This document shows, one piece after another, positions 44,352 through 51,900 of a stretch of 64,000 nt of DNA. How positions within the stretch are numbered: the first letter of the stretch is position 1; each line of letters begins with the position of its first letter. The notes beneath the pieces were generated by a model. That model saw only the letters and a program-made list of their open reading frames with translations. It had not been told where the DNA came from and searched no databases. The position numbers and the translations under genes were made by a program. Source of the stretch: Candidatus Gastranaerophilales bacterium (GTDB lineage: Bacteria > Cyanobacteriota > Vampirovibrionia > Gastranaerophilales > Gastranaerophilaceae); contig CALUUI010000001.1 of the NCBI GenBank assembly GCA_944323925.1, forward strand, positions 181,636-245,635. The letters are read 5' to 3'.

Positions 44352-44425
44352 CGTGCTTGATGGGAGTTGAACCCATGACCTCAGGCTTCGGAGACCTGCA
44401 CTCTATCCAACTGAGCTACAAGCAC
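44352..44425 (-). tRNA. tRNA-Arg (anticodon CCG)
   Basis: On the minus strand: acceptor GTGCTTG/CAAGCAC with discriminator G, D-arm AGCTCAGTTGGATAGAGT, anticodon stem CAGGT/GCCTG around CTCCGAA, and T-arm ATGGGTTCAACTCCCAT. CCA is not encoded. miaB lies directly downstream with no terminator. Confidence 0.97.
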
Positions 44426-44489
44426 ATCTTATTCTAATTATACTTACCAAAGACTTTATCGCAACCTATACTATTTATTCAGATTTATG

Positions 44490-44495
44490 TATAAT
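44490..44495 (+). promoter_or_regulatory. -10 box, leaderless TPR gene
   Basis: TATAAT, 7 nt before ATG 44503; no Shine-Dalgarno. Confidence 0.6.
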
Positions 44496-44502
44496 TTCTA
44501 GT

Positions 44503-45276
44503 ATGTTTAAGAAATTTCTTTTTGTATTTTTATTATTATTTTCTATACAAGTAGTACAAGCGGGTATTTCTGTTAGAACTGATGTAATGCTTTGTAATCC
44601 GTATACTATGGAAAGAGATTTCGCTTCTGAACTTGAACATTACGGTTATGAAGGTGGGCTCGAGTTTTTAAATATTTGTCTGAAAAAATATCCAGATAGT
44701 CCTCAACTTTATAACAAAAGAGGAAATATATATAAAAATTTAGGACTATATAAAGATGCAATTTCTGATTATGATAAGGCTATTTCTATTGATGATTCTT
44801 ATCTTCCGCCATATCACGGAAAAATTACTGTAGCAATGTTACAAGGTGATTTTAGAACTCAGCTTGATGAGATTAATAAATTGATATTAAAAGAACCTAA
44901 TAATTTTGTGCTCATTTATACAAGAGCTGTAATTTATATGAAGAATAATAACTATCAAGAAGCTTTAAGTGACTTAAATAAAGTTATTTCTATTAATAAG
45001 TCTTACAAAGAGGCTTTTAAACTTAGAGGTCTAGCAAATTCTGCTCTGAAAAAATATAAAAATTGTACCAGTGATTTGGATGTTTATATAAAGTATAAGG
45101 CAAATGATGCTGATTCATATTTTCATAGGGCTTATTGCAGTAGTCATATACAGGGCAAATCCCATCAGATGCTTCACGATTTAATCCTTGCTGGTGAGCT
45201 CTACAAGATGTATGGTGATGAGGATAAATATTTGCAAATAAAACAAATGTTGGATTCTGCACGAGTGAGATATTAA
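44503..45276 (+). CDS. Exported TPR protein, 257 aa
   Basis: N-terminal signal peptide (KKFLFVFLLLFSIQVVQA, cleavage near residue 20). Four to five tetratricopeptide repeats follow (SPQLYNKRGNIYKNLGLYKD, NFVLIYTRAVIYMKNNNYQE, DADSYFHRAYCSS). Likely periplasmic or outer-membrane-associated scaffold. Monocistronic; leaderless promoter. No enzymatic motif. Confidence 0.82.
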   Translation: MFKKFLFVFLLLFSIQVVQAGISVRTDVMLCNPYTMERDFASELEHYGYEGGLEFLNICLKKYPDSPQLYNKRGNIYKNLGLYKDAISDYDKAISIDDSYLPPYHGKITVAMLQGDFRTQLDEINKLILKEPNNFVLIYTRAVIYMKNNNYQEALSDLNKVISINKSYKEAFKLRGLANSALKKYKNCTSDLDVYIKYKANDADSYFHRAYCSSHIQGKSHQMLHDLILAGELYKMYGDEDKYLQIKQMLDSARVRY

Positions 45277-45277
45277 C

Positions 45278-45290
45278 TTTTGTAACAAAA
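45278..45290. promoter_or_regulatory. TTTTGTAACAAAA palindrome
   Basis: Perfect 13-bp odd palindrome, arms TTTTGT/ACAAAA around A, 80 nt upstream of the gene at 45371. The same core recurs at 50667-50679, 50711-50723 and 50791-50799. Probable operator of an unidentified regulator. Confidence 0.5.
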
Positions 45291-45370
45291 ATTTTTAATA
45301 ACCTCGAAAAAGGTCAATTTTTATTAATCCAAAATCTTTTTATATTTGTAGGTAATAGTAGGTTTATTAT

Positions 45371-47467
45371 ATGGTGCAAGGTTTTGGATCTCATTTAAAC
45401 AGATATAATGATGTAATAGGGACAGCTGGTAATAATAATTCACCTGCTTATGGGAGTGCAGCAGTATCTCCTGTTCCAATTTTAAAGAATGCAAATGTAT
45501 CGCAACTAAAATCGGATACTGTTGATTTAAGTCAACAACAGCAAGCTCCTGTTGGTGATGATATGTTTGGAAGTTTAAAATATACCCTTCCGCTTTGGTT
45601 TGTTTTAGGTAAGGGTGTTGATTTATATAATAATAAATGTACCGGAGATTACTTAAATTCGCTACCTGCAAAGTTGGGTCGATTTGGTGATAAGATTGCT
45701 GAATCAAAATTTGCTAATAATTCTTTATTTAGAACAATAGGTTCAAAATATACTAATTTAAAAGAACAAACTGTTGGTCGTTGGAAAAGTAATTCGACTA
45801 TATTAAGAAATTTAATGGAAAATTCAACAAAACCAGAGTGGGAGATGGCAAAATCTGCTATGTATACTCAAGAGCAAGAGTTAGCAAGTGAATTTGGTTC
45901 TTTGTTTGAAAAGTATGTTCAAGGTGGTGGTAAAAATCCTGCACTGAAGAATTTGGTTCCAAGTAAGGAAGAAAAAGAATTTGTAAGACGAATTTTAGGT
46001 GATAGCGCAAGTGAACTCGATAAAGTTAATTGTTTGCAACTAAGAAGGAGTAATCCATTAAAATATAATAACGAAGGAGCAATAAAAGCTGTCTTATCTC
46101 AAAGAACTGTTAAACCTGAGATAGTAAAAGATATTATTTTAAAAGAATTAGGTATTGATGCTGCAACATTAGCAAAGTATAAAGCAGATCCAACAAAGTA
46201 TGTAAAAGAAATAAGAGAACTAGCTCTTAAAGCCGGTAAGGATATGAAGGTTTATCACGGGAATTATAATATAGTTGGTCCTGTGTTTAGACGTCAGACA
46301 AATATGTCTCAAATCGGCAATAAAATGTTAAGTATCGCAAAAGATGCTGTAGATTCAACAGGTAAAGCAATTCCACCTAAAACAGCATTAGGTCGAGGAA
46401 TATCAAAGACAATGCAAGGCTTGATGAGAGGTCTTACATTTGGCGGTGGTAAGTTAGGTTTATTAATCTTTGTTGCACCGGCGCTTGTAGATATGTATCA
46501 AAATGCCAAAGAAGCTCCAGATAATCAAAAAGCAGGTACGGTTGCTTATGGTTTAGCAGAAGCTCTATCTTGGGTCGTAACTTTCCCTGCAAGTATGCGC
46601 TTGATGCATAAAATCGGCGGGTTAAGATATTTGGGTATGACTAAAAACCAAGTTGAATTATATCGTCAAGCATTAAATAAATTTAATGCTGAAAATAAAG
46701 CCGGTAAATTTGCAACTAATGAGGCTTATAGTAAGGCGTTTGAAAAAGTTAAAGCACTAAGACAACCATCAACAAAACTAAATTGGGGTCAAAAAATCTT
46801 GAAAGGTTTAGGCTTTGGTATAACACAAGATTTAGAAATGCGTTCAAGCTGGAAAAATCCAAATCTTAAAGGTATTAAGTCTTTAGGAAATATATTTAGA
46901 GGTAAAAATATCGGTAACATACTTCGCCATGGTGTTGGTATAGTCGGAAAGTTCGGATTATTCTTTGGTATTATGGGCTATGTATTATCACCGTTATTTA
47001 CAAAACCGCTTGAGTGGATTTTTGGTAAGCACTATGACAGAAATGAAGAAGCGGCAAAGAAAGCAGAAGAAGCAGCAAAATTAGCAGTCCAAAATCAAGC
47101 TAATACAATTTCTCAACCAGCTGTAGAAACTCCTCAAGGTGCAGCTACTCAAGTAATTGATGCTGTTAACAATTTTAATGCTCAAATGGAAGCTCAAAAA
47201 AATGTGCCAATTACAAGTTCAATTCCGCCTAGAGAACCGGCATTATTTGTCAAATCTCAAAATGAAATTGCAAAGGATACAGCAACTTATATTCCTGCTC
47301 AAAATTGCGGTATCCCGAAAGATTCTGATGAATTCAGAAATTATATGCCGGCACAAAATAGTCAAATACCTCCAATCCAAGAAAACATTGAAGGACTTTC
47401 AATTATTGAACAAAGAGCAGATAAAGCAGTTGAACAAGCGTATGATTTATTAAGACGCAGAGTCTAG
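45371..47467 (+). CDS. Large protein of unknown function, 698 aa
   Basis: Residues 1-65 are low-complexity (Asn, Ser, Pro, Gln-rich). A short hydrophobic segment lies near 73-83. Two stronger ones lie near residues 360-375 (GLLIFVAPALVDMY) and 530-550 (FGLFFGIMGYVLSPLF), the latter followed by a charged Glu/Ala/Lys helix. The last 150 residues are Pro/Gln-rich and disordered. The rest is Lys-rich and helical. No known domain recognised. No ribosome site. A membrane-associated, lineage-restricted protein is my best description. Its 3' end overlaps convergent yjbQ by 4 nt. Confidence 0.7.
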   Translation: MVQGFGSHLNRYNDVIGTAGNNNSPAYGSAAVSPVPILKNANVSQLKSDTVDLSQQQQAPVGDDMFGSLKYTLPLWFVLGKGVDLYNNKCTGDYLNSLPAKLGRFGDKIAESKFANNSLFRTIGSKYTNLKEQTVGRWKSNSTILRNLMENSTKPEWEMAKSAMYTQEQELASEFGSLFEKYVQGGGKNPALKNLVPSKEEKEFVRRILGDSASELDKVNCLQLRRSNPLKYNNEGAIKAVLSQRTVKPEIVKDIILKELGIDAATLAKYKADPTKYVKEIRELALKAGKDMKVYHGNYNIVGPVFRRQTNMSQIGNKMLSIAKDAVDSTGKAIPPKTALGRGISKTMQGLMRGLTFGGGKLGLLIFVAPALVDMYQNAKEAPDNQKAGTVAYGLAEALSWVVTFPASMRLMHKIGGLRYLGMTKNQVELYRQALNKFNAENKAGKFATNEAYSKAFEKVKALRQPSTKLNWGQKILKGLGFGITQDLEMRSSWKNPNLKGIKSLGNIFRGKNIGNILRHGVGIVGKFGLFFGIMGYVLSPLFTKPLEWIFGKHYDRNEEAAKKAEEAAKLAVQNQANTISQPAVETPQGAATQVIDAVNNFNAQMEAQKNVPITSSIPPREPALFVKSQNEIAKDTATYIPAQNCGIPKDSDEFRNYMPAQNSQIPPIQENIEGLSIIEQRADKAVEQAYDLLRRRV

Positions 47468-47880
47468 TACACAATTTGTACGCATACGTTTCTTGAGCGT
47501 GGTTTATTGTCAAAGTCTATAAGAATAATTTGCTGCCAAGTCCCAAGGTTTAAAGCCCCATTAGTAAGAGGCACAAATACAGAGTTTCCTATTAATGCAG
47601 CACGAATATGTGCATAACCGTTTCCGTCATGCCATAAATCGTCGTGATGATATTTCTCTCCGGCAGGGGCAATTTTTTCAAAAACTTCATATAAATCCTT
47701 TACAAGACCATCTTCATATTCAATGGTTGTAATGGCTGCGGTAGAACCAGGCATGTAAACTGTTACAAGTGCATCTTTTAGTGAATGCCTGTAAACTGCA
47801 TTTTGTACATTTTTTGTTATATCAATAATATCTGTGTGACCTTCTGTGTGTAGTGTAAAGTTTTCATTTATTATTGTCAT
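47464..47880 (-). CDS. yjbQ: YjbQ family (UPF0047) protein
   Basis: 138 aa, family length. Conserved GSTAAITTIEYEDG, then the HHDDLWHDGNGYAHIRAALIG block and the C-terminal NLGTWQQIILIDFDNKPRSRNV, which carry the family's His, Asp and Glu. Members can form thiamine phosphate as a secondary activity; the real role is unsettled. AAGGGG ribosome site. Confidence 0.92.
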   Translation of the reverse strand: MTIINENFTLHTEGHTDIIDITKNVQNAVYRHSLKDALVTVYMPGSTAAITTIEYEDGLVKDLYEVFEKIAPAGEKYHHDDLWHDGNGYAHIRAALIGNSVFVPLTNGALNLGTWQQIILIDFDNKPRSRNVCVQIVY

Positions 47881-47949
47881 TTTATATCCCCTTATTTAAA
47901 CCATTGAGATTTACTATATATTATAAAAAACATAAAATATTCTCAACTG

Positions 47950-47958
47950 TGGTATAAT
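47950..47958 (+). promoter_or_regulatory. Extended -10 promoter, leaderless HAD gene
   Basis: TGG-TATAAT, 6 nt before ATG 47965; no Shine-Dalgarno. Confidence 0.75.
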
Positions 47959-47964
47959 AATTTT

Positions 47965-48603
47965 ATGGTAAAAGCAGTTATATTTGATTTAGATGGAACA
48001 CTATTATATACGTTGGAAGATTTAATGGTTGCAGTAAATAAGTCCTTAGCAGAATTTGGATTTAGAGAGCGCACAATAGAAGAAATTCGCCATTTCGTAG
48101 GAAATGGTGTTGTAAAGTTGATGGAAAGATCCGTTCCCGGAGGAAAAAACAATTTACGTTTTAATGATTGCTTGGAAAAATTTTATCAATATTACAGTGA
48201 AAATGTTGATTCCAAAACACGTCCATATGATGGTATTGATTTAATGTTGGAAATGTTAAAAATGCGCGGAGTGCTTTTGGCTGTTAATTCAAATAAATAT
48301 GATGCAGCAGTTAAAGAATTGTGTAAAATGTATTTCCCTCAAATAGAAGTAGCTGTTGGCGCAAGGGAGGGTAAACCGATTAAGCCTTCGGCTTATGGTG
48401 TAGAAAGTATTTTAAATTTCTTGCAAGTTGATAAAAAAGATGCATTCTTTGTTGGAGATTCTTTTATTGATATTGAAACGGCAAGAAACGCTGGTATTAA
48501 ATCTATTGGTGTAACTTGGGGGTATAGACCGGAAACAATTAATGATGCAGACTATATTGTTAAAGCTCCCGGCGAAATCCTTAAAATCTTATCAGAAAAC
48601 TAA
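47965..48603 (+). CDS. gph: HAD phosphatase, phosphoglycolate-phosphatase-like
   Basis: 212 aa. HAD motif I FDLDGTLLYT, an alpha-helical cap (about 15-80), motif II AVNSNKYD, Lys in EGKPIKPS and motif IV FVGDSFIDIETARNAG. Class is Gph/PGPase; substrate specificity is not proven by sequence. Overlaps the convergent KdsC-like gene by 12 nt. Confidence 0.85.
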   Translation: MVKAVIFDLDGTLLYTLEDLMVAVNKSLAEFGFRERTIEEIRHFVGNGVVKLMERSVPGGKNNLRFNDCLEKFYQYYSENVDSKTRPYDGIDLMLEMLKMRGVLLAVNSNKYDAAVKELCKMYFPQIEVAVGAREGKPIKPSAYGVESILNFLQVDKKDAFFVGDSFIDIETARNAGIKSIGVTWGYRPETINDADYIVKAPGEILKILSEN

Positions 48604-49068
48604 ACTGTCAACAATTTCTCTAAAAGCTCCCTCTCCGCTTTTACTTGTGGTTATTTGTATACCAGGTACTTTTTGAACCTTTTCTACTGCTGATGGTACG
48701 GTTATTTTATACATTGCGTACTCCAAACATTCCAAGTCGTTTATGTCATCTCCTATATAGACATATTCTTCATCTTTTAAATTGTATTTTTCTATAATTC
48801 CTTTTAATATATCAATTTTTTTGCGTATTCCTTGGTGTATCTCACAAATGCTGAATTTTTTTGATAGGAGTTCAATCGCAGAATTCTTTTCTCCGGAAAT
48901 AATCGCTATTTCATATCTGTTTTTTTTAAGTATAGACATACCCATTACATCTTTAAAATTAACCCGTCTGGAAATTTTCCCTTCAGAGTCAATATAAGCA
49001 CAATTATCCGTCATTATTCCATCAAAATCTGTTATAACCCATTTTATACTTTTTGGTAAATGTATCAT
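48592..49068 (-). CDS. KdsC-type HAD phosphatase (sugar-acid phosphate phosphatase)
   Basis: 158 aa, capless C0 HAD as in KdsC. Motif I ITDFDGIMTDN, VNFKDVMGMSILKK, motif II ISGEKNSAIE and motif IV YIGDDINDLECL. KdsC removes phosphate from Kdo 8-phosphate; relatives act on 9-carbon nonulosonate 9-phosphates. The NeuB-like gene ends 1 nt upstream on the same strand, so a nonulosonate-9-phosphate substrate is at least as likely as Kdo 8-phosphate. Confidence 0.82.
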   Translation of the reverse strand: MIHLPKSIKWVITDFDGIMTDNCAYIDSEGKISRRVNFKDVMGMSILKKNRYEIAIISGEKNSAIELLSKKFSICEIHQGIRKKIDILKGIIEKYNLKDEEYVYIGDDINDLECLEYAMYKITVPSAVEKVQKVPGIQITTSKSGEGAFREIVDSLVF

Positions 49069-49069
49069 T

Positions 49070-49933
49070 CTATTTTTTCCTTAATTTTTGTTTTATTGGA
49101 ATCTCACTGTCATAAACGACTTTAGTCCCATCACCAAGCATTTGCGGTACAAGTCTTATATCTCGAACAAGGTGTTGAAGTCCGCTTTTTTCAAGACTTG
49201 CTGCTTGGTCAGATCCCCAGTTTGTTCTGTCTAAAGTGATATGTCTTTCTACAGAACAGGCTCCAAGCGCTACTGATATTAGCGTTGGGGCTAGCCCTCT
49301 TTCATGCCCTGAAAAACCTATTGGACAATTAAATTTTTCTTTAAAGGTTTTTATAACGTTTAAATTTTGTTCATTATTATTACTTGGGTAAGTTGATGTA
49401 CAGTGATAAATTATTAGATTGTCTTCTCCTAAGATATTTACTGCATGCTCGATTTCTTCCATTGTACTCATTCCGGTAGAGAGTAATATAGGTTTCCCTT
49501 TAGACTTCGTATACAAGAGTAAGTCATCATCTGTTAAAAGTGCAGATGCGATTTTGTAGCAGGGTGGATTAAATTTTTCAATAAAATCAACGGAATTTTT
49601 ATCCCAGCAAGATGCAAACCACATTATGCCTTTCTTTTTACAGTACTCATCAATTTCTTTGTATTCTTTTTCTCCGAATTCAAGTCCGCGTTTTAAATCG
49701 CCATTTGTTTTTCCAAAAACACTTATACGTTCTTTTGCTAATTCTTCTTTGCTATAAACAAGTTCTATAGTCCTCTTTTGAAATTTTACAGCATCACAGC
49801 CACATTCTACTGCCATATCAATAAGCGATTTCGCCATTTTTAAACTGCCGTTATGGTTTATACCAATTTCAGCTATAATAAAACATTTCTCTCCGTCACC
49901 GACTAGACGGTTATTAATTCGTATTGATTTCAT
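49070..49933 (-). CDS. NeuB-family nonulosonate synthase without SAF domain
   Basis: 287 aa against about 340 in NeuB. TIM barrel with IAEIGINHNG, AVKFQKRT, LSTGMSTMEEIE, HCTSTYPSN and IGFSGHERG. Condenses PEP with an aldose (ManNAc-like) to a sialic-acid-type sugar. The antifreeze-like SAF domain that normally follows is missing. Lies between fliO and a KdsC-like phosphatase on one strand. This suggests a phosphorylated-substrate route and use on flagellin, but both are inference. Confidence 0.85.
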   Translation of the reverse strand: MKSIRINNRLVGDGEKCFIIAEIGINHNGSLKMAKSLIDMAVECGCDAVKFQKRTIELVYSKEELAKERISVFGKTNGDLKRGLEFGEKEYKEIDEYCKKKGIMWFASCWDKNSVDFIEKFNPPCYKIASALLTDDDLLLYTKSKGKPILLSTGMSTMEEIEHAVNILGEDNLIIYHCTSTYPSNNNEQNLNVIKTFKEKFNCPIGFSGHERGLAPTLISVALGACSVERHITLDRTNWGSDQAASLEKSGLQHLVRDIRLVPQMLGDGTKVVYDSEIPIKQKLRKK

Positions 49934-49936
49934 TTT

Positions 49937-50413
49937 TTACCTTAAATATTTTTTATAAAGACCAAACTCTTCTTCTAAATCCTCTTGATGATTTATGATA
50001 ATTTCATTTTCTATTTCTGAACTTTCTGCTATTTCTTTGTAGTCACTATTACTGGATAAATCTTTTATTAAGTGTATAGAATTTGCAGAAGCACCTATTA
50101 GCATTTTCCTCCCGTCTAATTCTATTACGTGTAATGTTTTGTTAGGACCAAGAGGTGTCGTTGATAATATTGTTATTTTATCTTGGCTAAAATCTTTGTT
50201 TTGAGCCTTTAATGTTTTTATTCCAAAGTGATTTAATTTGTTATATATAATTCCCGTTGCATATATTAGGCAAATAACAAATATAAGAGATAAAACTATT
50301 GAAAAGTATCCCGGTTCATAGGTCGGACGCAATGACTCTTTCAATGGTTCAGCTATAACGCTTCCTCCAAATATCATCATATATACTATTAATATTAATC
50401 TACTCATACTCAC
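49937..50413 (-). CDS. fliO: Flagellar biosynthesis protein FliO
   Basis: 158 aa starting at GTG 50413, supported by a TATAAT ending 6 nt upstream. An N-terminal hydrophobic stretch, a second membrane helix (FSIVLSLIFVICLIYATGII) and a cytoplasmic domain with ILSTTPLGPNKTLHVIELDGRKMLIGAS, which is the FliO/FliZ signature. FliO assists assembly of the flagellar export gate (FliP). fliP/Q/R are not in the window. The tail is acidic. Heads a unit with the NeuB-like and KdsC-like genes. Confidence 0.82.
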   Translation of the reverse strand: MSMSRLILIVYMMIFGGSVIAEPLKESLRPTYEPGYFSIVLSLIFVICLIYATGIIYNKLNHFGIKTLKAQNKDFSQDKITILSTTPLGPNKTLHVIELDGRKMLIGASANSIHLIKDLSSNSDYKEIAESSEIENEIIINHQEDLEEEFGLYKKYLR

Positions 50414-50419
50414 TTAAAA

Positions 50420-50428
50420 ATTATATCA
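50420..50428 (-). promoter_or_regulatory. Extended -10 promoter, leaderless fliO
   Basis: TGA-TATAAT on the minus strand, 6 nt before the GTG at 50413. The spacing itself argues for GTG rather than the ATG two codons later. Confidence 0.7.
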
Positions 50429-50451
50429 CAAGAATATTTTTATAGTACGAA

Positions 50452-50482
50452 AAGCCGTAAATGTTAAAAACATTTACGGCTT
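50452..50482 (-). terminator. Intrinsic terminator of a small ORF
   Basis: Perfect 13-bp stem (50452-50464 with 50470-50482), 5-nt loop, followed on the minus strand by TTTT. It ends the 32-codon ORF at 50508-50606. Confidence 0.75.
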
Positions 50483-50507
50483 AATGTGCTAAATCACGCA
50501 TTTGCAA

Positions 50508-50606
50508 TTAATGCTGGTGATTCATAAATTTTTCGCAAACACTCGGACACCAAATAAGTGCAAAATACATAACTCCGCAAAAGAATAGTAAATTTAGAAC
50601 TTCCAT
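50508..50606 (-). CDS. Small membrane protein, 32 aa
   Basis: Reads MEVLNLLFFCGVMYFALIWC then PSVCEKFMNHQH. AGGAGC lies 4 nt before the ATG, a TGT-TATAAA promoter about 40 nt upstream, and a terminator hairpin 25 nt after the stop, so it is a complete expression unit. One hydrophobic helix (residues 4-19), three cysteines including CPSVC, and a His-ended tail. No known family recognised; a single-helix regulator or toxin-like peptide is possible. Confidence 0.6.
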   Translation of the reverse strand: MEVLNLLFFCGVMYFALIWCPSVCEKFMNHQH

Positions 50607-50646
50607 ATTAGCTCCTTTCTATTATTACTATTCCCAGTTTTTAGAT

Positions 50647-50655
50647 TTTATAACA
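50647..50655 (-). promoter_or_regulatory. Extended -10 promoter of the 32-aa ORF
   Basis: TGT-TATAAA on the minus strand about 40 nt before the small ORF's ATG; the TGTTACA palindrome at 50667-50679 overlaps the region upstream of it. Confidence 0.5.
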
Positions 50656-50666
50656 CTTTTTTCGTT

Positions 50667-50799
50667 TTTTGTTACAAAAATTTACAAATATATATCTTTA
50701 AAAATAGACGAAATGTAACATTTGTATAGGCTCCAGACTGTTTTTTACGTGTTAAGAATTGTAACGAAAATGCTTCTTAGTTGCAATTTCTTGTAACAA
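50667..50799. promoter_or_regulatory. Array of TGTNACA palindromes
   Basis: Cores centred near 50673 (TGTTACA, arms TTTTGT/ACAAAA), 50717 (arms AAATGT/ACATTT), 50763 (TGTAACG, imperfect) and 50795 (TTGTAACAA). Centre spacings are 44, 46 and 32 bp, close to whole helical turns. The array lies between two divergent small genes and looks like a multi-site operator. Confidence 0.5.
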
Positions 50800-50854
50800 A
50801 AATACTTTATATATATACAGAGTATATATTAATAGAGGAAAAGGAGAATAAATT

Positions 50855-51019
50855 ATGCCAGAAGTTGGAGCAATTTCGTCAGTTGATACAAATTATGCGC
50901 AAACTAAGCCAAACGTAGAACCTGAAAAAAAACATATTAACAGTTTATTTGATTATATGAATGGTGGTGCTGCCTCTACATCACATGTAGCGACAAGTAG
51001 TACATCAATTTTTGCATAA
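50855..51019 (+). CDS. Small hypothetical protein, 54 aa
   Basis: ATG 50855 has a strong AAGGAG eight nt upstream. The product is polar (Ser, Thr, Asn, Glu-rich) with a central KKHINSLFDYMNGG helix and a Ser/Thr-rich tail; no signal peptide or membrane segment. It lies directly downstream of the TGTNACA array, divergent from the 32-aa ORF. Unknown function; coding status rests on the ribosome site, low complexity of the flanks and context. Confidence 0.55.
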   Translation: MPEVGAISSVDTNYAQTKPNVEPEKKHINSLFDYMNGGAASTSHVATSSTSIFA

Positions 51020-51050
51020 TATTTAAAATCTGTTTTGTTTAATATAAAAT

Positions 51051-51068
51051 AATCCTATATATAGGATT
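51051..51068. promoter_or_regulatory. 18-bp perfect palindrome before coaX
   Basis: The perfect inverted repeat AATCCTATATATAGGATT ends 5 nt before the coaX ATG. It may be an operator or part of the promoter (it contains TATATA), or a hairpin occluding the start. Confidence 0.5.
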
Positions 51069-51073
51069 AGATT

Positions 51074-51832
51074 ATGTTGCTAACTGCAGATATAGGAAAT
51101 ACAAGTATAACACTTGGTTTATTTGATGATGACGCTTTGATTGAAAATTATCGTTTGGCGTCAGATAGAGAATTGCCGCAAGAAGAGTATGAGATATTAT
51201 TAAAGTCTTTGCTGTCAAAGTATAATGTGGAGGCTGTTATAATTGGTTCGGTTGTGGATGAATTAACTAAAAAGTTGAAATTGGCAGCAGATGCCGTGTT
51301 TAAGGTTGATTCAATGGTTGTTAATTCAGAGATGAATACAATAGTAAAATTGTCCACATATAACAATAGTGAAGTAGGCGCCGATAGAATTGCAAATGCT
51401 TGTGGTGCATTTATGTTGTATAACCGTCCAGTAATAGTAATAGATTTTGGAACAGCAACGACTTTTGATATAGTAAATGGAAGTGGTGAGTTTTTAGGTG
51501 GTGTCATAACTCCGGGGTTAAATTTGCAGTTAAAAACATTAAATAAATTCACATCAAAATTACCTCAAATTGATATAGCGACAGCACCAAATGCTATTGG
51601 CCGGAATACAGTTGATGCAATTTTATCAGGAGTGATAAGAGGCAGTGCGTGTTTAATAGAAGGACTAGTAAAGCAGTGTGAACAAGAACTTGGCGCAAAA
51701 GCTACTATTGTTGCTACGGGTGGTTATTGTACTCTTATTGAAAAGTATATGATATCTCCGTTTGATTTTATCAATCCGACCCTAACACTTGAAGGCTTGA
51801 GATTTTTATATAATGCGAATAAAATAAATTAA
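51074..51832 (+). CDS. coaX: Type III pantothenate kinase
   Basis: 252 aa. ASKHA-fold motifs: phosphate loop DIGNTSITLGLFDD, GADRIANACGAF, VIDFGTATTFD, GGVITPGL and ATGGYCTLIE. Phosphorylates pantothenate in coenzyme A synthesis and needs a monovalent cation, unlike CoaA. panE in this window feeds the same pathway. No clear Shine-Dalgarno. Usual neighbour birA is absent. Confidence 0.95.
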   Translation: MLLTADIGNTSITLGLFDDDALIENYRLASDRELPQEEYEILLKSLLSKYNVEAVIIGSVVDELTKKLKLAADAVFKVDSMVVNSEMNTIVKLSTYNNSEVGADRIANACGAFMLYNRPVIVIDFGTATTFDIVNGSGEFLGGVITPGLNLQLKTLNKFTSKLPQIDIATAPNAIGRNTVDAILSGVIRGSACLIEGLVKQCEQELGAKATIVATGGYCTLIEKYMISPFDFINPTLTLEGLRFLYNANKIN

Positions 51833-51847
51833 GTTTTGTAAAAAAAA

Positions 51848-51877
51848 TTGTCAATATAATTATTTTAAATGTATACT
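51848..51877 (+). promoter_or_regulatory. Sigma-70 promoter of the HNH-like gene
   Basis: TTGTCA (51848-51853), 18-nt spacer, TATACT (51872-51877). One of the few clear -35/-10 pairs in the window; transcription would start near 51884. Confidence 0.6.
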
Positions 51878-51900
51878 AAAACTATACAGGAAATAGTGTT

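Noticed and set aside
44141..44425. miaB start inside tRNA-Arg (ATG 44376)
   Set aside because: The 15 extra residues are translated tRNA sequence; ATG 44331 has GGAGAGG.
45324..45707. 127-aa minus-strand frame rich in His/Tyr/Gln
   Set aside because: Antisense to the 698-aa gene's start, no ribosome site, biased composition.
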